NCBI RefSeq assembly: GCF_018100805.1 | Contig: NZ_JAGJEA010000016.1 | Coordinates: 1 to 64,000, forward strand | Origin: Aquimarina sp. MMG016 | GTDB taxonomy: Bacteria > Bacteroidota > Bacteroidia > Flavobacteriales > Flavobacteriaceae | Reading direction: 5' to 3' | DNA: 64,000 nt | Part shown: positions 1 through 7,427 of the stretch, piece by piece | Position numbering within the stretch: position 1 is the stretch's first letter | How the letters are laid out: each line of letters starts with the position of its first letter | Program-made: the position numbers and the translations under genes | Notes under the pieces: generated by a model | The model's database searches: none | Seen by the model: the letters and a program-made list of their open reading frames with translations, nothing else | What the model was told of the DNA's origin: nothing

Positions 1-337
1 TTTATTTGTGTAATTGCTTTTAAAACAGGATTTTGTGTATATTGTAAAAACTTGTTTTTAGCTAAATCAAGTAAAAAACATCAAAAAAATGATCGGTTTT
101 ATGGCATAATTTTCAATGAACTTATGTATAAATATAGATATAAATTCTGTGGCAAACTTTGTTTGTTATCATTTGTGAAAAATAGTGTATCTGCTGCTCT
201 GCATTCCAAGTTTGTAACTTCGAATGATAATGTTGTTGAGAGAAGCTGTTAATTATGATACCAATTACAAACCTACCTGACCGAGAAAGCTATAAACGGG
301 CTAAATCAATTTTAACAAAAACTGTTAACAAAACCCG
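1..337. other. Left-edge region without a recognisable gene
   Basis: An open frame enters from the window edge and stays open to a stop at 250-252 (about 83 codons on the + strand). Its translation is AT-rich and matches no family I recognise. It could be the tail of a gene lying further left, but it may equally be chance. Bases 268-337 contain several AAACC-like words and probably hold decayed or out-of-phase units of the 22-bp array that follows. TGTTAACA, an 8-bp palindrome, lies at 323-330. Confidence 0.4.
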
Positions 338-645
338 TCAAAAGCTCAAAAACCCACCCCTAAGGTATGGCCAGGGGAGCCCAAACCTTCGATTGGGGTA
401 TTCTAAACCTCGGTGCTTCGAAGCTCTAGACATCATGAATCCGAGGGTAAACCATCGGTTGGGGTATCTCTACCCTTCGATAAGGGACTATCAAACCATC
501 AATTGGGGTAGTCTAAACCATCGATGACCCTAGTCCAAACCTCGGTGGTACCGAGCATAAACCATTGACTACCGAATCTTTAATCCTACCCATACCGAGC
601 TCTAAGGGTGGGTAGGGTAATGTTTAAGGTACCCTAAACCATATG
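338..645. repeat. Degenerate tandem array with exact 22-bp period
   Basis: Fourteen consecutive 22-bp blocks can be laid out without indels from 338 to 645. AAACC (or a close variant) starts at 383, 405, 449, 493, 515, 537 and 559, all multiples of 22 apart. In the 13 blocks from 360 on, the first base is always C or T, the second A or T, and the third always A. The rest of each unit varies but is rich in short self-complementary pieces, such as GCTTCGAAGC at 415-424, CCCTT-cgat-AAGGG at 472-485 and CATCGATG at 518-525. GC content is visibly higher than in the flanks. It ends about 200 bp before the tyrosine recombinase. No constant repeat with variable spacers is seen, so it is not a CRISPR array. 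Function is unknown; recombination sites, iteron-like protein sites or a structured RNA are possibilities. Confidence 0.75.
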
Positions 646-649
646 AACG

Positions 650-666
650 TGTTAAATTCTTTAACA
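650..666. promoter_or_regulatory. Perfect 7-bp inverted repeat after the array
   Basis: TGTTAAA-ttc-TTTAACA is a perfect inverted repeat immediately after the last array unit. The related palindrome TGTTAACA lies at 323-330, just before the in-phase units, so the array is bracketed by TGTTAA motifs. A binding site for the adjacent recombinase or for a regulator is possible; this is an inference. Confidence 0.35.
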
Positions 667-801
667 TATATATCCTATTTATGTGAGGATTTAATACATC
701 AAAAAACATAACAAATAATTATAATATTTTGAGGAGAACCTTGCTCATCGAAGAGTGATAATTAAATCATATCTGCAGAACTAGTTAAATTATACTGCAA
801 A

Positions 802-847
802 GGGGTAACATTTTTGGTAGTTAAGACATTTAGATATAATAAGTCTT
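802..847 (+). repeat. Two-copy spaced element, copy A
   Basis: GGGGTAACA (802-810), exactly 10 unrelated bases, then TTAAGACAT (821-829). AAGAC at 823-827 is mirrored by GTCTT at 843-847. The same two words with the same 10-base gap recur at 2935-2962. Copy A ends right at the recombinase start codon, so it may be its promoter or operator region, or a recombination site. Confidence 0.5.
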
Positions 848-857
848 GTATCTGGCT

Positions 858-1904
858 ATGAAAAAAACAACACTACTAGTACCGCTTTTTAAACAATTTA
901 TTCGGGATTCAGAAACGGGAAAACGTTTAAAAAAGAATGGCGAACGCATTACCAAAGGAACAATTGACAATTATCGTTATGTACTGCATAATCTAATAGA
1001 GTTTACTACAGACACCGATTTCGAATTACGGATCTGTGATGCATCCAAATTGACGAAACGCGAAAAAACTTCAGAGAAAAATTATTGGAAAAAGTTTTAT
1101 AGTAAGTTTTCCCAATTTATGTTTAAAAAAGGATGCTACGATAATTATGTTGGACAGAATATGAAACAGATACGTACCTTTTTTAATTATCTTAAAAACG
1201 ATAAAGACTTCAATACAGGAGACTTTCATAAATTATTATATGTAAGAAAAGAAGAAGTAGATATTCTGGTACTTACGCCGGAGCAACTTAAATTCTTAAT
1301 ACATGATAAAGCGTTCGAAGCTTCTTTAACCAGGCCTGAACAACGTATTAAGGACATTTTTGTGTTTGGGTGTACGACGGGTTTACGTTTTTCTGATATA
1401 TTTTTACTGACCAATAAAAACTTTGAAAATGTTGACAATGATTTTTATCTAAAAGTGAAAAGCAAAAAGACCAAAACATTTACTTCTGTAAAATTACCTG
1501 ATTATGCCATAGCGATTTATAAAAAATATAAACCTAGAAGTAATAGAAATATGGTGTTCACGCCTATAACATTGTTCAATTTTAACAAAACACTAAAAAG
1601 TATTGGAGAAAAAGCCGGTTTTACCACTTCGATAGATGTGTCTAGAGAACGATTAGGAAAGGTACCTAAAACTTCTAAAAAAACTCAGAATGAAAATATT
1701 CGATTTTGTGATAAAATGAGCAGTCATATGATGCGTCGTACTGCGATAACTACCATGCTTATTTTAGGAATGCCGGAGCATCTGGTGAGAAATATAAGTG
1801 GCCATACTGGTAACAGTAGTTCTTTTTATCGCTATGTGCATTTTGCACAATCTTATGTGGATAAAGAAATTGAAAAAGTTCATAATAGATTAAGTGTATA
1901 CTAA
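858..1904 (+). CDS. Tyrosine recombinase / phage-type integrase
   Basis: A 348-residue site-specific recombinase that would cut and rejoin DNA through a covalent 3'-phosphotyrosine. The N-terminal half (about residues 1-125) looks like the helical SAM-like core-binding domain, and the C-terminal half is the catalytic domain. The catalytic set is visible: R177 in TGLRFSD, a lysine cluster around 201-206 in the beta hairpin, H290-x-x-R293 in SHMMRRT, H316 in SGHTG, and a nucleophile Y324 or Y326 in FYRYV. I chose the ATG at 858; an in-frame TTG at 846 is possible, but ATGAAAAAA is the more natural start. No transposition partner, excisionase or phage gene lies next to it. The neighbours are the 22-bp array upstream and an OmpH-like gene 45 bp downstream. 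Its DNA targets are unknown. Confidence 0.9.
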   Translation: MKKTTLLVPLFKQFIRDSETGKRLKKNGERITKGTIDNYRYVLHNLIEFTTDTDFELRICDASKLTKREKTSEKNYWKKFYSKFSQFMFKKGCYDNYVGQNMKQIRTFFNYLKNDKDFNTGDFHKLLYVRKEEVDILVLTPEQLKFLIHDKAFEASLTRPEQRIKDIFVFGCTTGLRFSDIFLLTNKNFENVDNDFYLKVKSKKTKTFTSVKLPDYAIAIYKKYKPRSNRNMVFTPITLFNFNKTLKSIGEKAGFTTSIDVSRERLGKVPKTSKKTQNENIRFCDKMSSHMMRRTAITTMLILGMPEHLVRNISGHTGNSSSFYRYVHFAQSYVDKEIEKVHNRLSVY

Positions 1905-1920
1905 ATTGTATAAAATGCAA

Positions 1921-1928
1921 TATATTTG
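1921..1928 (+). promoter_or_regulatory. Bacteroidota -7 element (TATATTTG)
   Basis: TATATTTG fits TAnnTTTG exactly. No good TTTG lies 19 bases upstream. It overlaps the upstream in-frame TTG (1926), which argues that translation of the next gene begins at the later TTG (1950). Confidence 0.45.
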
Positions 1929-1949
1929 CAACCTTTAAAAACAAAAATT

Positions 1950-2462
1950 TTGAAAAAAACTTCAGTTATATTATTAGTTATCAATGGTGTATTAGTAATC
2001 GCATTAACCGTTTTGCTTTCGTTATACTTATCCAGTTTTTCTAACTCTAATATTGTCTATGTAGATAATGTAGAGTTGTTTAATGGTTTTAATATGTCCA
2101 AAGATTTAGGAAAAATCAATAAGGATAAAATTACTAAACAAAAGAAAAAACTTGACAGTTTATATACCATTTATTCGATCCTTAAGGAGCAAAAGAATGA
2201 AGAAAAGTCTACTGAACTAGAAACACAATTAAGATCAGAGGATCAAGAACTAAGAAAGATGAATGAATATTTCTCAAAAGATCTTAGCCAAAAAGTGTGG
2301 AATAGATTAAATCAATATATCAAAGAATATGGAGAGGCTAATGAGTATAAAATTGTTTTAGGTACTCAGGGTAATGGCAACGTTATGTTTGCTGAGGAGG
2401 GTATTAATATTACAGAAGATATATTGATATACGCTAATCATAAATACGAGGGGAATCAATAG
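1950..2462 (+). CDS. OmpH/Skp-like envelope protein
   Basis: About 170 residues from a TTG start (MKKTSVILLV). A single hydrophobic segment at about residues 6-28 anchors or exports the protein. The next part (VYVDNVELFNGFNM) resembles the start of the mature OmpH/Skp fold. A charged helical stretch (about 50-120) is likely the tentacle coiled coil, and the C-terminal words VLGTQGNGNVMFAEEGINIT and ILIYANHKYEG are typical of flavobacterial OmpH proteins. Skp family members chaperone outer-membrane proteins in the periplasm. This copy stands alone beside a recombinase, not in the usual bamA-ompH cluster, so it may be an accessory paralogue. An upstream TTG at 1926 is rejected because it lies inside the likely promoter. 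Confidence 0.7.
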   Translation: MKKTSVILLVINGVLVIALTVLLSLYLSSFSNSNIVYVDNVELFNGFNMSKDLGKINKDKITKQKKKLDSLYTIYSILKEQKNEEKSTELETQLRSEDQELRKMNEYFSKDLSQKVWNRLNQYIKEYGEANEYKIVLGTQGNGNVMFAEEGINITEDILIYANHKYEGNQ

Positions 2463-2606
2463 GTCTAGAGCTTCTCTAATAGCCTAATATCCTTAATGTT
2501 AGATTACTCCGAGGTATATAGTACAATCACGTTAAAGTATTTAAAAGATATCAAAAATGTAAGGATATCATTTTTTGTCGACTCTATTATGGATTAATAT
2601 GTAACT

Positions 2607-2741
2607 ATGGAAATTATAGAATACTTGACGGGTAGAGGTGGCTTTATGATACTAGCTTTATTTGTAGTGATTATAGTGTTATACAATAAGATAAAAGCAA
2701 GGAGAAATTTTAAGATATCCTCAAAAAATAAGAAAAAATAG
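2607..2741 (+). CDS. Possible 44-residue single-pass membrane peptide
   Basis: An ATG-started frame encodes a short N-terminus (MEIIEYLTGRGGFM), a strongly hydrophobic segment at about residues 14-26 (ILALFVVIIVLY) and a very basic lysine-rich C-terminus. This layout suits a small membrane peptide with its tail inside the cell. No homologue is recognised, and coding status rests only on composition and topology. It sits in otherwise non-coding accessory DNA. Confidence 0.35.
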   Translation: MEIIEYLTGRGGFMILALFVVIIVLYNKIKARRNFKISSKNKKK

Positions 2742-2934
2742 TATTCACTACCTATGTAACCAGGTCAAACAAGCTGCAAATATTGAAATAATCTGCACAC
2801 ATTCATTTTGTAGCAAAAGCCATGGTAATTTTTTTAGGATGTGACCCCTGACTTATGATCATTAAGTTTTTAGTGTATAAAAAATGCTAATTACATATAA
2901 AAAGAGTTAAATACTGTTAAATAATATAGTCTCA

Positions 2935-2980
2935 GGGGTAACAAAATCAATGTTTAAGACATATATAGTATGTAAGATCT
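2935..2980 (+). repeat. Two-copy spaced element, copy B
   Basis: GGGGTAACA (2935-2943), 10 unrelated bases, TTAAGACAT (2954-2962), as in copy A at 802-829. Inside it, ACATA-tatag-TATGT forms a short inverted repeat. The same orientation as copy A means the pair would be direct repeats about 2.1 kb apart around the recombinase and OmpH-like genes. Confidence 0.5.
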
Positions 2981-3029
2981 GATTTTTTAGTATGGTGTAT
3001 TTAATTTAGTCAGAAATTACTAAAACTAT

Positions 3030-3080
3030 AAAAGCTGCAGTAAAGGATAGGGGTATCGCATGCTGTAGCTTTTTTTTAGC
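3030..3080 (+). terminator. Hairpin with long loop and T-run
   Basis: AAAAGCTGCAG at 3030-3040 pairs with CTGTAGCTTTT at 3063-3073 (one G-U pair), with a 22-base loop, followed by a T tract. No gene ends just upstream, so it would terminate a non-coding transcript, perhaps one starting near copy B of the two-copy element. Confidence 0.4.
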
Positions 3081-3351
3081 AAAACTCTGTTTTGAAAAAG
3101 TATCTGGTAATATTGTAGTTATATAGTAATACCTTATTTTTATTTAGCACTAGAGGTTTTATGATAAAGTATTGAGAGGTAAACTCTTAAAATCTGTTAA
3201 AATACTTGTAAAATTTATAGCTAGTCGATTTTTTCCCTATATTTATTACGCGAAATCCCTAAACGTATATACAATTTCAAATAAATTGTTAACCCGTAAA
3301 TCTAGTAAACCACACAAACCATCATTCCTCAAAACCCTAATCCCAAACCTT

Positions 3352-3804
3352 ATGGACAAGTATAAACTGACGCTTATCGGATTGGTATTATCTGTCTTTT
3401 TTTATTTTACCGCAATTACCCTAGAATTAGAACTTTTCGAAAAATTCATTGCTTTTTTAGCTAGTATAGAGCAATTCGAAGTTGACGAAATTATTATTCC
3501 TTTATTGATATTTTTCGTCTTTCTTTTTATTGATACCTACCGGCGTAGTAAGAAGGTCGAAGTCGAAAATGCAAAATTAAATATCTACAAAGCCATGTTA
3601 TCGTCTAGCCATCATATCCTCAATAACTTTGTGTATCAGATGGATATTTTTAAGCTTACAGCAGAAGATACTCCTGGTTTTGATGCTAAGATTCTGGCTT
3701 TTTATGAAGATATTATATCAAATACTTCGCATCAAATCAATTCATTAAGTAACCTGACTACAATTGATGAGTATTCAATTCGATCATCTGTAATGATGGG
3801 GTAA
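3352..3804 (+). CDS. Membrane protein with histidine-kinase DHp-like hairpin, no ATPase domain
   Basis: 150 residues from ATG 3352. Two membrane segments (about 6-22 and 46-61) are followed by a juxtamembrane helix and a helical hairpin containing SSSHHILNNFVYQM (H87/H88), which looks like the dimerisation and phosphoacceptor (H-box) helix of a sensor kinase. The second helix is about 112-135. The protein stops there: no N, G1 or G2 boxes of an HATPase domain follow, and the next gene is on the other strand. It may be a phosphotransfer or decoy partner of another kinase, a truncated kinase, or unrelated helices. It lies at the border between accessory and core DNA. Confidence 0.6.
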   Translation: MDKYKLTLIGLVLSVFFYFTAITLELELFEKFIAFLASIEQFEVDEIIIPLLIFFVFLFIDTYRRSKKVEVENAKLNIYKAMLSSSHHILNNFVYQMDIFKLTAEDTPGFDAKILAFYEDIISNTSHQINSLSNLTTIDEYSIRSSVMMG

Positions 3805-3857
3805 ACACTTACTATTGAATTGAAATTAAATAATATAATTTAGTTAGAAAAGATGAA

Positions 3858-4397
3858 CTATTCTTTCTCAAAAAAACTAAATACGGAACCACCATATTTT
3901 CTGGAATTAGAAAAGTAGGGAGCATCATCCAGTTTAGTATGTTTAGAATGTTCTATAATCAAAACTCCGTTTTCATTTAATAAGTCATTCTCAAAGACTA
4001 ATGCTGCAATTTTTGCAAACTGCTCCGTGGTAAAATCATAAGGAGGGTCAGCAAAGATGATATCAGATTTTCGCTTTAGTTTTTCCAGATAACTATATAC
4101 ATCACTTTTTATAGTAACAATAGGAAGATCAAGATCTTTAGCTGTACTTTTTATAAACCCCATACAAGCATAATGCGCATCAACAGCAGTTACATCAGAA
4201 GTGCCTCTGGATGCAAACTCGTAACTTATATTACCAGTACCTGCAAAAAGATCTAAAATACTAATGCTAGGAAAATGATAATGATGGTTTAAGATGTTAA
4301 ATAGTCCTTCTTTAGCCATATCTGTTGTAGGTCGCACCGGCAGTTTCTTGGGAGCTGTCAAACGTTTTCCTTTATATGTTCCAGAGATAATACGCAT
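3858..4397 (-). CDS. rsmD: 16S rRNA (guanine966-N2)-methyltransferase RsmD
   Basis: 179 residues, the usual RsmD length. The N-terminus MRIISGTYKGKRL is the family signature, followed by the SAM-binding motif LDLFAGTGNISYEFASRG (about 48-65) and the catalytic FADPPYDF motif (about 114-121) of exocyclic-amino methyltransferases. It methylates N2 of G966 in 16S rRNA during 30S assembly. Its start is one base after the stop of the DUF3822 gene, so the two are translationally linked. Confidence 0.95.
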   Translation of the reverse strand: MRIISGTYKGKRLTAPKKLPVRPTTDMAKEGLFNILNHHYHFPSISILDLFAGTGNISYEFASRGTSDVTAVDAHYACMGFIKSTAKDLDLPIVTIKSDVYSYLEKLKRKSDIIFADPPYDFTTEQFAKIAALVFENDLLNENGVLIIEHSKHTKLDDAPYFSNSRKYGGSVFSFFEKE

Positions 4398-4398
4398 A

Positions 4399-5223
4399 TT
4401 AAAAATGACTTAGTAAAACAAAGTGTTCATGGGGTTCAAAAGATTTTACTTCTTTTGATACTATAATTTCTTTACCGCGTTTTCCAAAATCTACATTTCG
4501 GATATACGTATAAGCAATTTTACAGAACTCACTATCCTTTGCGATATCACCTAAGAAAACAAGTTTGAATTCTTCAGGATTCAATTCTAATTGTTCAGCA
4601 ACAAACATCAAATAATATAAAAAATCTTCTTTGGTGTCGTAAGGATATGTATTACCCAATATGAATTTCCCTTTTTTAATGACTATCAGATCCAGGGACT
4701 TAGAGTTTATATTAGCAAAAATAGTCGTTTGCTCATTATTTTTTTGCTGTGCTAGTAAGCTATCGAGAAGTATGGTGGCAGAGTGCTTATAAGTGAACGA
4801 ACCAAAAGTGTCAAAGAAGAAATTATTAATATTTGTATAAGGTATATAAACAGTAATAATCTCGTGCTGACTTAATTCATCATAGGCAATAAAATCAGTA
4901 GCGAGTACTCTCACATTGTAATTTAGATACTCCTTTAGATGATTTTCATCAAATAATGCTTTGGGTACAAAAGTATATAGCTCACTCTGATAGATAACCT
5001 CGATAGTGCTAAAATCATGTTTTAGATCAGGATTATGATCTAGAACATATTTTATTTTTTCTAAAACCTGTTCAGGAGTTAATTGCACCCCAAAGTTTTC
5101 ATATGCCAAAGCAGTAATCTCTTGTTCAGCATTTGCAGTACAAAAAGAAAGTCCATTCAAGCTTACCTGAATGGACAATGTATATAACGTATTGTTATCT
5201 ATATTATTGGTCGTTTGCACCAT
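4399..5223 (-). CDS. DUF3822 family protein
   Basis: About 274 residues from the ATG at 5223, which overlaps the end of the upstream gene by 20 bases; in-frame ATGs further upstream (5244, 5289) would give unnatural extensions. The sequence (LSIQVSLNGLSFC, then two ribonuclease-H/actin-like halves with ANINSKSLDLIVIKKGKFIL) is the flavobacterial DUF3822 family, which I recall as having an actin-like ATPase-type fold and being found next to rsmD. Its function is unknown. The constant pairing with rsmD hints at a role in ribosome or RNA biology. Confidence 0.8.
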   Translation of the reverse strand: MVQTTNNIDNNTLYTLSIQVSLNGLSFCTANAEQEITALAYENFGVQLTPEQVLEKIKYVLDHNPDLKHDFSTIEVIYQSELYTFVPKALFDENHLKEYLNYNVRVLATDFIAYDELSQHEIITVYIPYTNINNFFFDTFGSFTYKHSATILLDSLLAQQKNNEQTTIFANINSKSLDLIVIKKGKFILGNTYPYDTKEDFLYYLMFVAEQLELNPEEFKLVFLGDIAKDSEFCKIAYTYIRNVDFGKRGKEIIVSKEVKSFEPHEHFVLLSHF

Positions 5224-5851
5224 ATGATTTAGGCCAGTTACCATTAGTCTTAACCTCTGACATGGAACCAACAGAAAGGTGTGTACCATTTACTCCATCT
5301 ACAGATACGACATCTTTTTCTTGCATCAATAAATCTTTATCAAGATCGTGTAATAATACATCCTTAGATACTTTGGCTTCAAAAACAGCTATTTTCAATT
5401 CATTCTTCTCGATAAAGCCAGCGTCCATTTCAAAAGCAGCGTCAACTCCTTTTACAGGAACTTTCATCATATTTTTATAACGGTCGGTACCTTTGAACAA
5501 AGAATCTCTTACAGAAGCATATCCTAGTGTGTCAATAACTACTGTATCTTTAGGTTCATCAATTTTAAGAACTTTATTAAATCTGATAAAGCTTGAATCT
5601 TTTCGCTGAGTTAATGTGAATTTTGCAGTATCTAAAAAAGCAATAAGCTTTTGAGGATCTTTTTCGAATCTTCCAGTTACTGTTTTATGAGCTAATTGTG
5701 CTTGACGGATATCCCTTAGATTTTCAATAGCTTTAGCATAACGCGCTTCTTTAACTTTATTAAATCTTACAGGACCCATTACCGAATTATATACCATATA
5801 AGCAAGGAAACCGATAACTACCCACAGAACTAATTGAATGACAATTTTCAT
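5204..5851 (-). CDS. Conserved flavobacterial membrane-anchored protein
   Basis: 215 residues. One N-terminal transmembrane helix (about 4-23) anchors a soluble domain outside the cytoplasm. A helix with ENLRDIRQAQLAHKTVTGRF resembles the region after the N-terminal helix in pilin-like and other anchored proteins, but no catalytic motif is seen. It is the first gene of the run with DUF3822 and rsmD and has its own -7 element at 5887-5894. No function is assigned. Confidence 0.75.
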   Translation of the reverse strand: MKIVIQLVLWVVIGFLAYMVYNSVMGPVRFNKVKEARYAKAIENLRDIRQAQLAHKTVTGRFEKDPQKLIAFLDTAKFTLTQRKDSSFIRFNKVLKIDEPKDTVVIDTLGYASVRDSLFKGTDRYKNMMKVPVKGVDAAFEMDAGFIEKNELKIAVFEAKVSKDVLLHDLDKDLLMQEKDVVSVDGVNGTHLSVGSMSEVKTNGNWPKSYGANDQ

Positions 5852-5886
5852 TTTTTAATTTAGCTTTTAAACATTAGTGTATTACG

Positions 5887-5894
5887 CAAATCTA
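5887..5894 (-). promoter_or_regulatory. Bacteroidota -7 element (TAGATTTG)
   Basis: On the minus strand TAGATTTG fits TAnnTTTG, 36 bases ahead of the ATG at 5851. The -33 region reads CTTT, a weak match. It is divergent to the element at 5940-5947. Confidence 0.5.
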
Positions 5895-5939
5895 CAATTT
5901 TTTTTTAATCGTAAAAGTTTATAGCCAAAAAATCATTAG

Positions 5940-5947
5940 TATCTTTG
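5940..5947 (+). promoter_or_regulatory. Bacteroidota -7 element (TATCTTTG)
   Basis: TATCTTTG fits TAnnTTTG, about 41 bases ahead of the helicase ATG at 5989. A weak TTTA occurs 18 bases upstream. Confidence 0.5.
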
Positions 5948-5988
5948 AATTATTAACAGCTTAAGGGTATAAAGCATCAATATATTTC

Positions 5989-7416
5989 ATGAGGGAAACA
6001 GAATTTTATCAGCTACTTAAAGACGATTTTCCTTTTGAACCTACTCTAAAACAAGATGTTGTGCTGCATAAGCTCTCTAATTTTATATTATCAGGATCCA
6101 AAGACTCTATATTTCTTTTAAAAGGATATGCAGGTACCGGAAAAACAACTTTAATAGGAACTTTGGTCAAAAACTTATGGAAAGCTAAGCTAAGCTCAGT
6201 ATTATTGGCTCCTACAGGTCGTGCAGCAAAGGTGATTAGTAATTATTCTGGTAGACAAGCGCAAACCATTCATAGGCATATTTATTATCCTAAAAAGAAT
6301 AAAAGTGGTGGTTTAGCTTTTCAACTGAAGCAAAACAAAAGTCGTAATACAATCTTTATAGTAGACGAAGCTTCTATGATCCCTGATGCTCCCAGTGAGA
6401 GTAAGCTTTTTGAAAACGGCTCTTTGTTAGATGACTTAATGATGTATGCATATTCCGGCCATAATTGCAAAATTCTTTTTATAGGAGATACTGCACAGTT
6501 ACCTCCTGTAAAGTTAGAAGTTAGTCCTGCATTGGATCCAAATACATTATCTATGGGTTTTCATAAAGAGGTGGAACAAATAGAATTAGATGAAGTGGTT
6601 CGTCAGGCAGAGAATAGCGGTATATTAATGAATGCAACAACACTAAGAGAGCAATTAAATGAAGAGTTTTTTGAATCCTTCCAATTTAATGTTTCAGGAT
6701 ATGCAGATATCGTACGATTGGTTGATGGACACGAAATTATGGATGCACTTAATGATTCTTATGCCAGTTCAGGACATGAAGAATCAGTGATTATCCTGCG
6801 TTCTAATAAAAGGGCTAATACCTATAATCAGCAGATACGTTCTAGAATACTGTTTCAAGAAGAAGAACTCTCTGCGGGTGATTATCTGATGGTAGTGAAG
6901 AATAATTATTTTTGGTTAGATACCAAAAGTGAAGCTGGTTTCATTGCAAATGGTGACATCATTAAAGTATTGGAGATATATGCTATTAAGGATTTATATG
7001 GTTTTCGCTTTGCGGAAGTAAAAATAACTATGGTAGACTATCCTGATCAAAAGCCATTCGAAACAGTTCTATTATTAGATACACTTACTTCAGAAACCCC
7101 TTCCTTATCATACGAAGAGTCTAATCGTTTATATCAAGAAGTTCAGAAGGATTTTGAAGATGAAACTTCAAAGTATAAAAAGTTCATGGGAGTAAAGAAT
7201 AATAAATATTTTAACGCACTACAGGTTAAATTCTCCTATGCAATTACTTGTCATAAATCCCAAGGTGGGCAATGGGATACGGTTTTTATAGAACAGCCTT
7301 ATTTGCCCGATGGTATTAACAAAGATTATCTTAGATGGTTGTACACTGCCATTACCCGAGCTAAACAGAAATTATATCTGATAGGGTTTAAAGATGATTT
7401 TTTTGTAGAAAACTAG
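5989..7416 (+). CDS. RecD-like ATP-dependent DNA helicase (SF1B)
   Basis: 475 residues. Walker A is GYAGTGKTTL (about 45-54), Walker B FIVDEASMI, motif III GDTAQLPPV, and the C-terminal motifs HKSQGGQWDTV and YTAITRAKQKLYLIG are those of RecD/TraA-type 5'-3' helicases. It lacks the N-terminal extension of E. coli RecD and resembles the short RecD-like proteins often named exodeoxyribonuclease V alpha in flavobacteria. No recB or recC is nearby, so it probably acts alone in repair or replication. The DUF4126 gene begins 11 bases after its stop, implying co-transcription. Confidence 0.9.
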   Translation: MRETEFYQLLKDDFPFEPTLKQDVVLHKLSNFILSGSKDSIFLLKGYAGTGKTTLIGTLVKNLWKAKLSSVLLAPTGRAAKVISNYSGRQAQTIHRHIYYPKKNKSGGLAFQLKQNKSRNTIFIVDEASMIPDAPSESKLFENGSLLDDLMMYAYSGHNCKILFIGDTAQLPPVKLEVSPALDPNTLSMGFHKEVEQIELDEVVRQAENSGILMNATTLREQLNEEFFESFQFNVSGYADIVRLVDGHEIMDALNDSYASSGHEESVIILRSNKRANTYNQQIRSRILFQEEELSAGDYLMVVKNNYFWLDTKSEAGFIANGDIIKVLEIYAIKDLYGFRFAEVKITMVDYPDQKPFETVLLLDTLTSETPSLSYEESNRLYQEVQKDFEDETSKYKKFMGVKNNKYFNALQVKFSYAITCHKSQGGQWDTVFIEQPYLPDGINKDYLRWLYTAITRAKQKLYLIGFKDDFFVEN

Positions 7417-7427
7417 TATATTAGGGT

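Larger units (their letters stand above)
2742..3351. other. Non-coding stretch with structured elements
   Basis: About 610 bases with no convincing gene. It contains copy B of the two-copy element (2935-2980) and a long-looped hairpin with a U-rich tail (3030-3080). The frame of the following gene is open upstream from a TTG at 3172, but the encoded residues lack family features and the ATG at 3352 is preferred. Confidence 0.5.

Noticed and set aside
255..527. 90-codon frame overlapping the 22-bp array
   Set aside because: 22 is not a multiple of 3, so the frame shifts from unit to unit; the translation is low-quality and looks like a by-product of the array.
338..645. CRISPR array
   Set aside because: No constant repeat and variable spacer alternation; units are contiguous and all degenerate. 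No cas genes nearby.
2547..2576. Terminator after the OmpH-like gene (GATATC repeats and T run)
   Set aside because: The stem is only 6 bp with a mismatch at the base; too weak to call.
3172..3351. N-terminal extension of the DHp-like membrane protein from a TTG
   Set aside because: The extension is unlike the rest of the protein; ATG 3352 directly precedes the first membrane helix.
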